Below are positions 8,289-16,802 of a stretch of 64,000 nt of DNA, piece by piece. The stretch covers positions 1 to 64,000 of the forward strand of contig JAQBQD010000114.1 of NCBI GenBank assembly GCA_028287185.1, given 5' to 3'. Every line of letters begins with the position of its first letter. Position 1 is the first letter of the stretch. Both the position numbers and the translations under genes were made by a program. Under the pieces are notes generated by a model. It was not told the origin of the DNA. It did no database searches and saw only the letters and a program-made list of their open reading frames with translations. The DNA comes from Gemmatimonadota bacterium. GTDB lineage: Bacteria; Gemmatimonadota; Gemmatimonadetes; Longimicrobiales; Longimicrobiaceae.

Positions 8289-8978
8289 TTACGGGTCGGC
8301 GGTGTAGGCGTGGACGAGCTTCCAGGCCCCGCCGACCCGTTGGAACTCGAAGGTGCCGACGCGAATCCAGCCGCTCTTGCTCAGCTCCACCTCCTCAGGC
8401 GGAACGCTCGTAGTTTCCTCCAGGAGCTGCATCTCCGTCTGGCCGTACTCCTGCCCTGTTCCCGTCGGCTCGGCGAGGAGCTGCGCGAAGAGCGCGGGGA
8501 ACTCCTTGCGGCCGTGCTTCACGACGGGATCCTCGTCCATCGGCCCGCGCGTGGTGAACGGGAAGCGCGCCATCGGTACCACCCGAGCGGCGTCGCCGGA
8601 GAGCGCCGCCGCTCGAAACTCGGACCAGAACGCCTCCGCATCCCGCCGCTGTGTGGCCGCGGGGCGGGTAGGGCTCTGCGGCCTCGTCGCAGCGGCAACG
8701 CGGTTCGGCCTCGCTTCCGAGGGTGCCTTCCCGCCCGCGCCCGCGCGGGCGTCAGGGGCCGCACAGGCTGTTGCGACAGCGAGGGAGGTGAGTACGAGAC
8801 GGCGTCCGGCGTGCCGTAGCGTGGCTGGCGATCGACCAAGGTTGGGAAGCCCGGCCCGTGCGTCCGAGCAGGGCTTCGCGAGGTCGATTGCACGCACCCC
8901 TCGCGCTCGCTCGGACCGCTGCGCGGCGCGGCCGCGGAGTGTCGCGGCAATCAGAAGGGGCACTCCACGACACCGCAC
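8289..8978 (-). CDS. Exported protein of unknown function, start uncertain
   Basis: The frame is open for 229 residues from a GTG at 8978; another GTG at 8897 would give 202. Neither has a good binding site, and no ATG or TTG lies closer to the hydrophobic stretch RRLVLTSLAVATACAAPDARA, which looks like a signal peptide. The mature part has an Ala/Arg-rich linker, then a compact domain: DAEAFWSEFRAAALSGDAARV, RFPFTTRGP, GRKEFPALFAQLL and a final GTFEFQRVGGAWKLVHAYTADP. That last block resembles the closing strands of SnoaL/NTF2-like or DUF4440-like folds, which is only a suggestion. The gene lies directly after (or overlaps by 28 bases) the peptide-precursor gene and is probably co-transcribed with it. 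Confidence 0.5.
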   Translation of the reverse strand: MRCRGVPLLIAATLRGRAAQRSERARGVRAIDLAKPCSDARAGLPNLGRSPATLRHAGRRLVLTSLAVATACAAPDARAGAGGKAPSEARPNRVAAATRPQSPTRPAATQRRDAEAFWSEFRAAALSGDAARVVPMARFPFTTRGPMDEDPVVKHGRKEFPALFAQLLAEPTGTGQEYGQTEMQLLEETTSVPPEEVELSKSGWIRVGTFEFQRVGGAWKLVHAYTADP

Positions 8979-9262
8979 GTAGCGAAGCTCACGCAGTGCT
9001 CACGGGTGTCGCAGGAGAACTGGAGGCCGCATGAATCGTTGACGCACGTCATGTAGTCGCAGCTGAAGCCGATCTCGGTCTGGGCGCACATGGCATCGCA
9101 CGTCTGCCCGATCGTCTCGCACCCCTCCCATCCGTTGGTGCACGACAACGTGTACCCCGCGTTCTGGTGGCCCCGTACGGTACCCGGCGCGAGCGTCGCG
9201 TCCGTCTGGACGGTGAAGCTTTCCACCTGCAGCTGCTCGAGGTCCAGCTTGAACTTCTGCAT
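8951..9262 (-). CDS. Cys-rich ribosomal peptide precursor resembling pinensin-family lanthipeptides
   Basis: 103 residues; the ATG at 9262 follows GGGAGAAG. The first 32 residues look like a leader: a K/L/D/E-rich amphipathic start (MQKFKLDLEQLQVESF), then TVQTDATLAPGTVRGH. From memory, pinensin-type precursors of Bacteroidota and Gemmatimonadota share the '(K)KLKLDLxxLxVxSFxT...GTVxGH' layout. The remaining 71 residues contain 11 cysteines (41, 48, 55, 59, 68, 73, 78, 84, 90, 96, 101) among many Ser and Thr, as expected for a core with thioether or disulfide rings. No LanB/LanC-type dehydratase or cyclase, protease or exporter gene is in this window, so maturation would need enzymes elsewhere. 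It could instead be a small disulfide-rich secreted protein. Confidence 0.6.
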   Translation of the reverse strand: MQKFKLDLEQLQVESFTVQTDATLAPGTVRGHQNAGYTLSCTNGWEGCETIGQTCDAMCAQTEIGFSCDYMTCVNDSCGLQFSCDTREHCVSFATCGVVECPF

Positions 9263-9556
9263 GGCTTCTCCCGGTAAGGGCGTGAGCGGAATGCACGCCG
9301 GCCGGCGATGCACCCTGGGCCGGCGGCGGTTGCAGCAGCGGGCGGGCCCCCACCTACATGATGTGGCGCAGAATCCCCTCCGCCCACCCGAATTACGCCA
9401 TATCGCGAACCGATTGCCACGCTGCTATGGGGGGCGGTCGCGTCCCGGGTGACCGAGCACCGGCGGCACGATCCCGGACCTTGGGTGCGTCGGGCACGGT
9501 GGATGCGGCGCGGCGTTCGGAAAATCCCAGTCGGATGGCCCACGTGGCTCGGCGGC

Positions 9557-10507
9557 TCAGAAGAGGGAGGTCTGCTCGTCCAGGGTGCGCGGGTCCACCG
9601 GCAGGTCGCCCAGGCGGCGCTGCATGTCGCGGGCGTTGGCGGGACTGTGGCCCGCGAAGTGGTTGTTGAAGAAGCCGAACAGGCTCACCGCGCGCCCCAG
9701 CACCGGCTGGAGTGCGGCGGCCCAGGCGTCCATCTCGTCCGCACGGTCCACCAGCACCTGCGAGAAGCGGGTGATGGAGCGGTCCGGCCCCATCCAGCGC
9801 ACGTAGTGGAAGTCCGCCGTGGGCCGCGCGGCCAGATCCAGCACCGTGGAGCGCGGCATCCACCGGCCGTCGCTGAGCGCCAGCGCGGCACCGTGCTCCT
9901 GCAGCAGCACGCGCAGCGCATCCAGCATCCCCGGCCCGTTCCACCCCGCGTGGCGCACCTCCACCGCCGCGCGCACGTCCGCGGGCACGCGCGGGAGAAA
10001 GCGGGCCAGCGCGGGCAGCTCGTCCGGGCCGAAGTCCGGCCCCATCTGCAGCAGCACGGGCCCGAGCTTCTCTCCCAGCTCGCGCGCCACGTCGAAGAAG
10101 CGCTCCGTCACGTCCTCGGCGTCCACCAGGCGGCGCTCGTGGGTGGCCTCCTGCGGCATCTTGAGCGCGAAGGTGAAGCCGGGGGGCGTGCGCTCCGCCC
10201 AGCCGCGCACCGTCTTCGCGACCGGCACCGCGTAGAAGGTGGAGTCCACCTCCACCGCCCGGAACGCGCGGGCATACGTCGACAGGAAGTCCGCCGGCCG
10301 CGTGCCCGCCGGGTAGAAGCCGCCCACCCAGTCCGCGTAGTTCCACCCCTGCGTTCCCAGCAGCACGCGTCCCTGCCCGCGCGTGCCGGCCGCGTCTGCG
10401 CCGGGCGGGGAGGAAGCGGCGGGTTCCGGCGATCGGGGCGTTCCGGCCGATTCGGACGTCCGGGAAAGCCCGGGCGGCTTGGGAACCTGGGGCGTGTCCG
10501 CCGTCAT
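9557..10507 (-). CDS. DUF72 family protein (YecE-like)
   Basis: 316 residues. After a 45-residue Pro/Ser/Ala-rich N-terminal stretch, the DUF72 barrel begins with VLLGTQGWNYADWVGGFYP, then FLSTYARAFRAVEVDSTFYAVP, TPPGFTFALKMPQEATHERRL, LGPVLLQMGPDFG, VEVRHAGWNG and near the end GFFNNHFAGHSPANARDM. These are the family's hallmark blocks in the right order. The fold is TIM-barrel-like and the biochemical role is not settled. The ATG at 10507 lies 7 bases after the stop of the YaiI-type gene, so the two form an operon. A start six codons earlier (10525) is also possible and would overlap that gene. Confidence 0.85.
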   Translation of the reverse strand: MTADTPQVPKPPGLSRTSESAGTPRSPEPAASSPPGADAAGTRGQGRVLLGTQGWNYADWVGGFYPAGTRPADFLSTYARAFRAVEVDSTFYAVPVAKTVRGWAERTPPGFTFALKMPQEATHERRLVDAEDVTERFFDVARELGEKLGPVLLQMGPDFGPDELPALARFLPRVPADVRAAVEVRHAGWNGPGMLDALRVLLQEHGAALALSDGRWMPRSTVLDLAARPTADFHYVRWMGPDRSITRFSQVLVDRADEMDAWAAALQPVLGRAVSLFGFFNNHFAGHSPANARDMQRRLGDLPVDPRTLDEQTSLF

Positions 10508-10514
10508 GGAATCT

Positions 10515-11048
10515 TCACGGCGCATCGGTGGATGTGTCCCCTCGCGGGCTGGGCTGCCCTGTTGCCGGATCGCGGGTTGGCCCCCGCTGCGTACCCGCAC
10601 GCATGGCGCGCGTGAGCACGCGGTCCAGCGTGCCCGCGAAGGCCTGCTTGTCCTTGGGGCCGTAGGGCCGCGCGCCGCCCGTCTCCACGCCCGCGCCGCG
10701 CAGGCCGTCCATGAAGTCGCGCACGCCCAGACGCTCGCCCACGTTGTCGGGCGTGTACTCCTGCCCGCGGGGGTCGATGGTGAGCACCCGCTTCTCCACC
10801 AGGATCGCCGCCAGGGGGATGTCCGCCGTGACGGCCACATCGCCCGGCTCGGCGTGCTCGGCGATGTAGGCGTCCGCCACGTCCGGCCCGCCTTCCACGC
10901 GCACGGCGGAGATGAAGGCGTTGCCCGGCGGAGGCGTGAGCCGCTGGTTGGCGACCAGCACCGCATGCAGCTCCAGCCGCTTCGCCGCGCGGAACACCAT
11001 CTCCTTCACGTCCCGCGGCGCCGCGTCCGCATCGATCCACAGCTTCAT
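10515..11048 (-). CDS. yaiI: YaiI/YqxD (UPF0178) family protein
   Basis: 177 residues. It starts [24 protein letters not shown], followed by [52 protein letters not shown] and the [16 protein letters not shown] block, all typical of UPF0178. The acidic residues WIDADA and VTADIP belong to a PIN/NYN-like nuclease fold predicted for the family; activity is unproven. About 25 extra residues at the C-terminus ([11 protein letters not shown]...) are not part of the domain. It is the first gene of a two-gene operon with the DUF72 gene. Confidence 0.85.
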   Translation of the reverse strand: MKLWIDADAAPRDVKEMVFRAAKRLELHAVLVANQRLTPPPGNAFISAVRVEGGPDVADAYIAEHAEPGDVAVTADIPLAAILVEKRVLTIDPRGQEYTPDNVGERLGVRDFMDGLRGAGVETGGARPYGPKDKQAFAGTLDRVLTRAMRAGTQRGPTRDPATGQPSPRGDTSTDAP

Positions 11049-11099
11049 CGCGCTCCTTTGTTGGTCCGAGTCCCTAATATCAATCTATTATCAGCTTAA

Positions 11100-11561
11100 A
11101 ACAAACTTGATAATGCTTCCATCTCGCGCATCCTGCGGCGGGCGCCGGGCAGGTACAGCCGGTCGTTCCTGTACACGGAGACGGACGAGAACGACGTCAC
11201 GTACTTCCTGCTGTCGCAGCTGCGCGTGATCCTGCGGGCCATCGAGGAGCTGCACGAGTACCTGGCCGGGAAGCAGGCCGAGCAGCGCGCGACGCGGAAC
11301 CTGATCCGCACGTCCGCGGTGCTGAGGCAGCAGGTGAACGGGCGGCAGCTCGGGCTGATCGGCCACGCGCTGAAGAACCCCGGCTTCCGCTACACAATCG
11401 AGTCGCACCGCGCGGCTAACAACGTGAGCTACGCCACCGCCCGTAGCGACCTTATGCGGCTGGCGGAGTTCGGCCTGCTGGAGAGCGCGAAGGGCGCCGG
11501 CAAGCTGATGCTCTTCGTCTCGCCCGCGGACTTGAAGGAGCGGCTGGCGCGGGTGGCGTGA
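11100..11561 (+). pseudogene. C-terminal remnant of a Fic-family protein
   Basis: The plus frame opens right after an in-frame TAA at 11097-11099 and has no start codon before a GTG at 11226. It encodes 153 residues that read like the C-terminal part of a Fic protein: ISRILRRAPGRYSRSFLYTE, then TDENDVTYFLLSQLRVILRAI, an LHEYL helix, and a winged helix-turn-helix (SHRAANNVSYATARSDLMRLAEFGLLE). The catalytic Fic motif (HPFxxGNGR), which should precede this part, is absent. The 5' edge is abnormally AT-rich for this genome (11073-11118). Only a fragment remains, so AMPylation is excluded; a short DNA-binding protein from the GTG is conceivable. Confidence 0.65.
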
Positions 11562-11650
11562 CGCGGGGTTGGCTGGGGGAAAGCCGAGCGCCGCGCGGTC
11601 GGCTTCGACCACGCGGCGCTCTCGTTCTCATCCAACCCCCATCGGCAGGC

Positions 11651-14600
11651 TCAGTTCGAGCCGGCCGGGGCGGGGGTCTGCGGCTGGGCGCCGGAGGCGG
11701 GCGCCTGGCCGGGGGCGGCCGGCGGCTCGCCCGGGGCCGTGGGCGTCACCGGCGCCGGCGCGGCGAGCTGGTCCCGGCCCTTCTGCAGGAAGGGGATGCC
11801 GCGCGTCATCCACTCGGGCTGGGGCGCGCCCTTCAGGAAGTGGTCGAAGTACTGCTGCATCCGGATCGACACGTCGATCTGGTTGGCGCGCTTGGTGGGG
11901 TTGTGCTCGTCGCCGTTGTAGTCGATGAGGTACACCTCCTTGCCCAGCCGCCGCAGCGCCACGAACATCTCGATCCCCTGGTACCACGGCACCGAGCCGT
12001 CGCCGTCGTTCGACATGATGAACAGCGGTGTGGTGATGCGGTCGGCCTGGAAGAGCGGCGAGTTCTCCAGGTAGCGCATGGGCGACTGCCAGATGCTGCC
12101 GCCGATGCGGCTCTGCCCGTGCTCGTACTGGAACGCCCGCGCCAGGCCCGTCTGCCAGCGGATGCCGCCGTACGCGCTGGTCATGTTGGCCACCGGCGCG
12201 CCCGCCATCGCCGCGCGGAACATGGGGGTCTGGGTGATGATGTACGCCGTCTGGTACCCGCCCCACGACTGGCCCTGCAGGCCCACGGCGTCCGGGTCCA
12301 CGAAGCCGCGCGCGATCAGGGCGTTCACGCCGGGCACGACGGACTTCACCGCGCTGGGGCCGGGCTCGCCGGTGGAGTACACGATGTCCGGCTCGAACAC
12401 CAGGTACCCGTTGGAGGCGTAGACCAGCGGGTTGATCACGTTGCGCCCCGAGGGCGCCACGTAGGCGTGCAGGTTGTCGGACAGCCGCTCGTAGAAATAC
12501 ACCAGCATGGGGTACTTCTTCGTGGGATCGAAGTCCTCGGGCTTGTAGAGCAGGCCCTGCAGGTCGCGGCCGTCGCCGCTGCGCCAGCGCACCAGCTCGG
12601 CGCTTGCCCAGCGGTAGCGGCCCTGCTGCGGGTTGGCGTCCGACAGCCGCGTGCCGTCGGCCATCGTCGGCCCCGCCGTCCACAGGTCGGGGAAGTCGCG
12701 GACTGTGCTCTGCGTGAACAGGTAGGTGTCCGCATCCTTCGCCTTCTGGACGTTCCCATACTGGCGCGGGCCCATCACCAGGCGCTCGGGGGCGGCGGTC
12801 GCGCCCAGGCGGTCGCGCCAGTACCCGCTCTCCTTGGTCTGGTCGTTGAAGGCGCGAAGCAGCAGCGGGTGGGCCGGGTCGATGGCCTTCTCGTCCGGGT
12901 CAAGGTCCGCCACGCGGAAGGAGATGTGGCCGCGGCGGCCCACGCTGTCCGTCACCACGCGCGCCGGGCGGGCACCCGTGGGGTCGATCTCCCACACGTC
13001 GTAGCGGTCGTTCACCAGCACCGAGGCGTCGCCGCGCGTCCAGCCGGCGATGCCGTAGGGGGCGGGAAGGTCGGGGGTGTCCCACTCCTCCTGGTCGAAG
13101 CGCACGCCGCGGAGGGCGCCCGTCAGGTCCACCGTGCGGCCCGAGGCGATCTCGTAGGCGTGCCAGTGCTTGTCCTCGCCGAACCAGGCCACGAAGCGGC
13201 CGCCGGTGGAAAGCTCCGGATCGAACGGCACCCGCCTGGCCACCAGCCGCCCGGCGCCCGTGCGGGTCTGGAAGGCGTAGACGTCGCTGCCGCCTTCACC
13301 CCACATCGCCGAGAGGGCGTACGGAAGCTCGTTGACGCCCACGGCCGTCTCGCCGTTCTCGGCCACGCGGACGCCCTGCACCGAGTCGCTTCCCAGCACC
13401 ACGGCGCGGTTGCCCGCCAGGTCGTAGACGGCGGCGAAGGCGCGGTCGCGGTCGCGGCCCGCCTCCACCTTCTGCTGCGGCTGCAGGCGCGGGTCGCGCC
13501 AGTTCCACAGGTCGAACACGGCCTTGTCGGCCAGCGAGTCGGCGGGGATGCTGTCCAGCGCGGGTGGCGCCACGCCAAACTGCAGCACGCGGCCGTTGCG
13601 CGAGAACGACAGCGTCCCCTTGTCCGACACCACCATCCCGTTGCCCGGGCCCTCGGCCGAGACGAGGCGGCGGGCCCGCGGCTGCGCGAGCCGGGCGTGG
13701 TACAGGGCCCAGCGCGGCTTGGGGGCGGCGGCCTCGTCGTGGTCGGTCACGAAGGCCACCTGGGTGCCGGCCTCGTCGAACACCAGGCCCTTGTATCCGC
13801 CGCGCCCCGTCAGAAGCGCCTCGGTCCGTCCGTTCTCCAGCGAGCGGGCGTACGCGCCGTCGTGGTCGGCCGCGTGGGCCGAGACGGTGTATCCCAGCCA
13901 GCGGCCCGCGTCGTCCAGCGCGTAGGCCGACACCTCCTCGATGCGCACCTCGGCACCCGTGGACAGGTCGCGCAGCACCAGCGTTGTGCCGTACTCCTTC
14001 TTCTTGCGCGCGGTGTCCCCGGCGACCGGCCGAGGCCGGCCCCCCGGCGTGGCGGCGGCGGCCGGAGCCGCGGCGTGGGTGGCCGAGTCCGGCTTGGCGG
14101 CGGCCGAGTCGCGGCGCGAGGTGTCGGCCTCCAGCAGGTAGGCCAGCCAGCGGCCGTCGTTCTTGGCCAGGCGGAACGACTTCACGCGGGGGATCACCGT
14201 CACCCGGCCGTCGGCCAGGCTCATGATGCCCAGCGACGACCTGGGCGAGGCCTCCGGCTTGCGCTTGTCGCGCCGGGCGCGCTCCACCGAGTCGCGGGGC
14301 GGGTCGATGGTGAAGACGGCGAAGCGCGAGTCGGCGGTGATGCGCGCGGGCGGGGCGTTGTAGCCGGCTTCCGGCCCCAGGGCGCCGGCGCGGAGCTGCG
14401 GGCGGCCGATGTAGCCGCGGGCGTGGCGGTACTCCGTGGCGCCGCGCGTGGCGCGCACGACCACCTCGCCCTCGCCCACCTGCGGGACCAGGGAGTACGC
14501 CACCCAGCGCCCGTCGCGCGACAGCGTCTCGCCGCGGATGGAGCGCCACTGGTCGTAGTCGGCGGGGGTCAGGGGGCGCCTGCCGCCGCCCTGCGCCGCC

Positions 14601-14653
14601 AGGGGGGCGGCGGCGAGCAGCGCGGCCAGCACGAATCCGTGAATGCGTGGCAT
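11651..14653 (-). CDS. S9-family serine peptidase (prolyl-oligopeptidase/dipeptidyl-peptidase type), exported
   Basis: 1000 residues. The ATG at 14653 gives a signal peptide (FVLAALLAAAPLAAQ), so the enzyme is periplasmic or secreted. The first ~720 residues have the WD-like repeats of a beta-propeller that gates the active site. The catalytic alpha/beta-hydrolase domain follows: nucleophile Ser796 in GQSWGGYQ, Asp in SNDGDGSVPW (about 883-885), His917 in NGDEHNP. It should cleave short peptides, perhaps after Pro or Ala. The C-terminal 35 residues are a Pro/Ala/Gln-rich tail. Pro-rich insertions also occur near residues 195-220. It is divergently arranged with sixA. Confidence 0.9.
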   Translation of the reverse strand: MPRIHGFVLAALLAAAPLAAQGGGRRPLTPADYDQWRSIRGETLSRDGRWVAYSLVPQVGEGEVVVRATRGATEYRHARGYIGRPQLRAGALGPEAGYNAPPARITADSRFAVFTIDPPRDSVERARRDKRKPEASPRSSLGIMSLADGRVTVIPRVKSFRLAKNDGRWLAYLLEADTSRRDSAAAKPDSATHAAAPAAAATPGGRPRPVAGDTARKKKEYGTTLVLRDLSTGAEVRIEEVSAYALDDAGRWLGYTVSAHAADHDGAYARSLENGRTEALLTGRGGYKGLVFDEAGTQVAFVTDHDEAAAPKPRWALYHARLAQPRARRLVSAEGPGNGMVVSDKGTLSFSRNGRVLQFGVAPPALDSIPADSLADKAVFDLWNWRDPRLQPQQKVEAGRDRDRAFAAVYDLAGNRAVVLGSDSVQGVRVAENGETAVGVNELPYALSAMWGEGGSDVYAFQTRTGAGRLVARRVPFDPELSTGGRFVAWFGEDKHWHAYEIASGRTVDLTGALRGVRFDQEEWDTPDLPAPYGIAGWTRGDASVLVNDRYDVWEIDPTGARPARVVTDSVGRRGHISFRVADLDPDEKAIDPAHPLLLRAFNDQTKESGYWRDRLGATAAPERLVMGPRQYGNVQKAKDADTYLFTQSTVRDFPDLWTAGPTMADGTRLSDANPQQGRYRWASAELVRWRSGDGRDLQGLLYKPEDFDPTKKYPMLVYFYERLSDNLHAYVAPSGRNVINPLVYASNGYLVFEPDIVYSTGEPGPSAVKSVVPGVNALIARGFVDPDAVGLQGQSWGGYQTAYIITQTPMFRAAMAGAPVANMTSAYGGIRWQTGLARAFQYEHGQSRIGGSIWQSPMRYLENSPLFQADRITTPLFIMSNDGDGSVPWYQGIEMFVALRRLGKEVYLIDYNGDEHNPTKRANQIDVSIRMQQYFDHFLKGAPQPEWMTRGIPFLQKGRDQLAAPAPVTPTAPGEPPAAPGQAPASGAQPQTPAPAGSN

Positions 14654-14870
14654 GGTGCGGAGGGTGGGGGTGTGGAATCCCCCGGCGGCGGACCGAGCGG
14701 CCCGTCCCGGACGGACGTTCGAAGGCGTGTGGAAGCCCCAACCATAGCCGACAGGCCTGTAAGCCGGCAAGGGGACGCCCCGTGCCCCTTGCGCCGCGGG
14801 GGAAACGAACGGGAATTGCAGGGACGAGCGGCGCCGTTCGTGCCGCCCACGCCGCCGCCCCAGGGGAGCC

Positions 14871-15380
14871 ATGAAGCTGCTGGTCGTCCGCCACGCCGTC
14901 GCCCAGGAGCGCGGCGAGTTCGCCGCCACGGGCCTGCCCGACGACTTCCGCCCCCTCACCGACGCCGGCCGCCGGAAGATGCACCGCGCCGCCCGCGGCC
15001 TGCGCGCGCTGGTCCCGCACGTGGACGAGCTCGCCAGCAGCCCGCTGGTGCGCGCGCGGCAGACGGCCGAGATCCTGGCCGACCGCTGGGGCGGGCACGA
15101 GATCGTCGGGGTGGGGGAGCTGGCCCCGGAAAGCCAGCCCGACGCGCTGGTGCCGTGGCTGCGCGGGCACGGCGCGGCGGCCACCGTCGCCGTCGTGGGC
15201 CACGAGCCGCACCTGGGCTTCCTGGTGGGATGGCTGCTGGCCGGCCGCCACGTGTCGTTCCTGGAGCTGAAGAAGGGCGGCGCCTGCCTGCTGGAGTTCG
15301 ACGATCCCCCCTCCGCGGGCGGGGCGACGCTGCGCTGGGTGATGGAGCCGCGGCACCTGCGCCGCCTGGGCCGCGGATGA
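14871..15380 (+). CDS. sixA: SixA-type phosphohistidine phosphatase
   Basis: 169 residues of the histidine-phosphatase fold. The RHG motif reads RHAVA (His near residue 8), followed by LTDAGRRKMHRAARGL, the ELASSPLVRARQTAEIL strand-helix, and VVGHEPHLGFL with the second catalytic His. The short form without the large helical insertion matches SixA rather than phosphoglycerate mutases. SixA removes phosphate from His of phosphotransfer proteins. Its stop overlaps the start of the CHAD-CYTH gene (ATGA at 15377-15380), so the two are translationally coupled. SixA and CHAD proteins are often neighbours in bacteria, suggesting a link to phosphate or polyphosphate metabolism. Confidence 0.88.
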   Translation: MKLLVVRHAVAQERGEFAATGLPDDFRPLTDAGRRKMHRAARGLRALVPHVDELASSPLVRARQTAEILADRWGGHEIVGVGELAPESQPDALVPWLRGHGAAATVAVVGHEPHLGFLVGWLLAGRHVSFLELKKGGACLLEFDDPPSAGGATLRWVMEPRHLRRLGRG

Positions 15381-16783
15381 CGCTTCCGCCGGGCGTGCTG
15401 GAGATGCCGGCCGCGCGGGGAGCCCGCCTGCTCGCCCTGGACCGCCTTTCCGCGGCGGCCGAGGCGCGCTCCCACCTCGGCGACGACGATCCGGACGGCG
15501 GCGGCAATGCCCTGCACGACTTCCGCGTCGCGCTCCGCCGCCTGCTCGCCGCGCTCGCGGACTACCGGAAGATCCTCCGCGGGAGCGTGCGCAGGCGGGA
15601 TCGGAAGCGGGCCGCCGCCCTGCTTTCCGCCACCGGCACCGCGCGGGACGCGGAGGTGCACGCGCGGTGGATCGACGGACAGGCCGAATCCCTGTCCGCG
15701 GACGAGCGGAAGGGGGGCGACTGGATGCTGCGCCGCATCCGTCGCGATACGCGGAAAGCGGATGGGGGCGCGGACCTGGGCGGCGACTTCGATCGTATCG
15801 ACAGGCGGTTGAGGAAGCGCCTGTCTACCTACCGCATGGCCGTCGACGGAGACGATGCGGACGGACGGCCCCTGCTTGCGACCGTGCTGGGCGAGGCGAT
15901 CCAATCTTCCGCCGACCGGCTGCGGGCGCGGCTCGGCCGATTGACGGACGAGGTGGATCCCGTGACGGTGCACCGCGCCCGGCTGGCGGTGAAGCGCCTG
16001 CGCTACCTGCTGGAGCCCTTCGCGGACGCGCTGCCCGGCGGCGTTGCGCTGTTCGCCGACCTGCGGGCCATGCAGGAGACGCTGGGCGCCCAGCACGACG
16101 CCTGGCTGCTGGCCCAGCGCGTGGCCGACGCGCTGCTGCGGGCGCAGGAGGACGGCGGACGCGCGGACGTGCTGCCCGGCCTGCGCGCGCTGGCCGAGCG
16201 CCTGGCGGAAGCGCAGCGGCAGCGCGGCGACGCGGTGGGCGAGGCGTGCACGCCGGAGCGCGTCGGGGCCCTGTGCGGACGCGCGGAGTCGGTGGCGGCC
16301 GCGGCGGCGGAGCGGGGCCGCGGGAACCTGGAGGTGGAGCGGAAGTACCTCCTTCGCCGCCTTCCGCGCCTGCCGGCCGAGGCGCTGCCGGTGGAGATCT
16401 GGCAGGGATGGATCGCGGGGGAGCGGCTGAACGAGCGCATCCGCCGGACCCTGGCGCCGGACGGGAGGGAGCGCTGGCACCGCACCGTGAAGCTGGGCAC
16501 GGGGGTGTCGCGCGTGGAGGTGGAGGAGGAGACGCCGGTGGCGCTGGCCCGGCGCCTGTGGCCTCTCACCGCCGGCCGCCGGGTGCGCAAGCGGCGCTGG
16601 AAGGTGCCGGACGGCGCGCTTACCTGGGAGATCGACCGCTTCGCCGGCGGCAAGCTGGTGCTGGCCGAGGTGGAGCTGCCCTCGCCCGACCATCCCGTGA
16701 CCCTTCCCGAATGGCTGCGCCCCTGCCTGGTGCGCGAAGTGACGGGCGACCCGCGGTACGTGAACCTGAACCTCGCCCGCTGA
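15377..16783 (+). CDS. CHAD-CYTH domain fusion protein
   Basis: 468 residues. Residues ~10-310 are a CHAD helical domain, with its His/Arg-rich helices in ALHDFRVALRRLLAALADYR and TVHRARLAVKRLRYLLEPFADAL; CHAD domains bind polyphosphate. Residues ~318-465 are a CYTH (triphosphate tunnel metalloenzyme) domain opening with LEVERKYLL, the ExExK signature, followed by W/R/K-rich strands (ERIRRTL, WHRTVKLGTGVSRVEVEEET, RRVRKRRWKV, WEIDRFAGGKLVLAEVE). CYTH domains hydrolyse inorganic triphosphate or nucleoside triphosphates. The usual order in fusions is CYTH then CHAD; here it is reversed. The start shares ATGA with sixA. Polyphosphate turnover is the likely theme, which is inference. Confidence 0.85.
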   Translation: MTLPPGVLEMPAARGARLLALDRLSAAAEARSHLGDDDPDGGGNALHDFRVALRRLLAALADYRKILRGSVRRRDRKRAAALLSATGTARDAEVHARWIDGQAESLSADERKGGDWMLRRIRRDTRKADGGADLGGDFDRIDRRLRKRLSTYRMAVDGDDADGRPLLATVLGEAIQSSADRLRARLGRLTDEVDPVTVHRARLAVKRLRYLLEPFADALPGGVALFADLRAMQETLGAQHDAWLLAQRVADALLRAQEDGGRADVLPGLRALAERLAEAQRQRGDAVGEACTPERVGALCGRAESVAAAAAERGRGNLEVERKYLLRRLPRLPAEALPVEIWQGWIAGERLNERIRRTLAPDGRERWHRTVKLGTGVSRVEVEEETPVALARRLWPLTAGRRVRKRRWKVPDGALTWEIDRFAGGKLVLAEVELPSPDHPVTLPEWLRPCLVREVTGDPRYVNLNLAR

Positions 16784-16802
16784 AAGGGCCTCCCTTCCCC
16801 CT

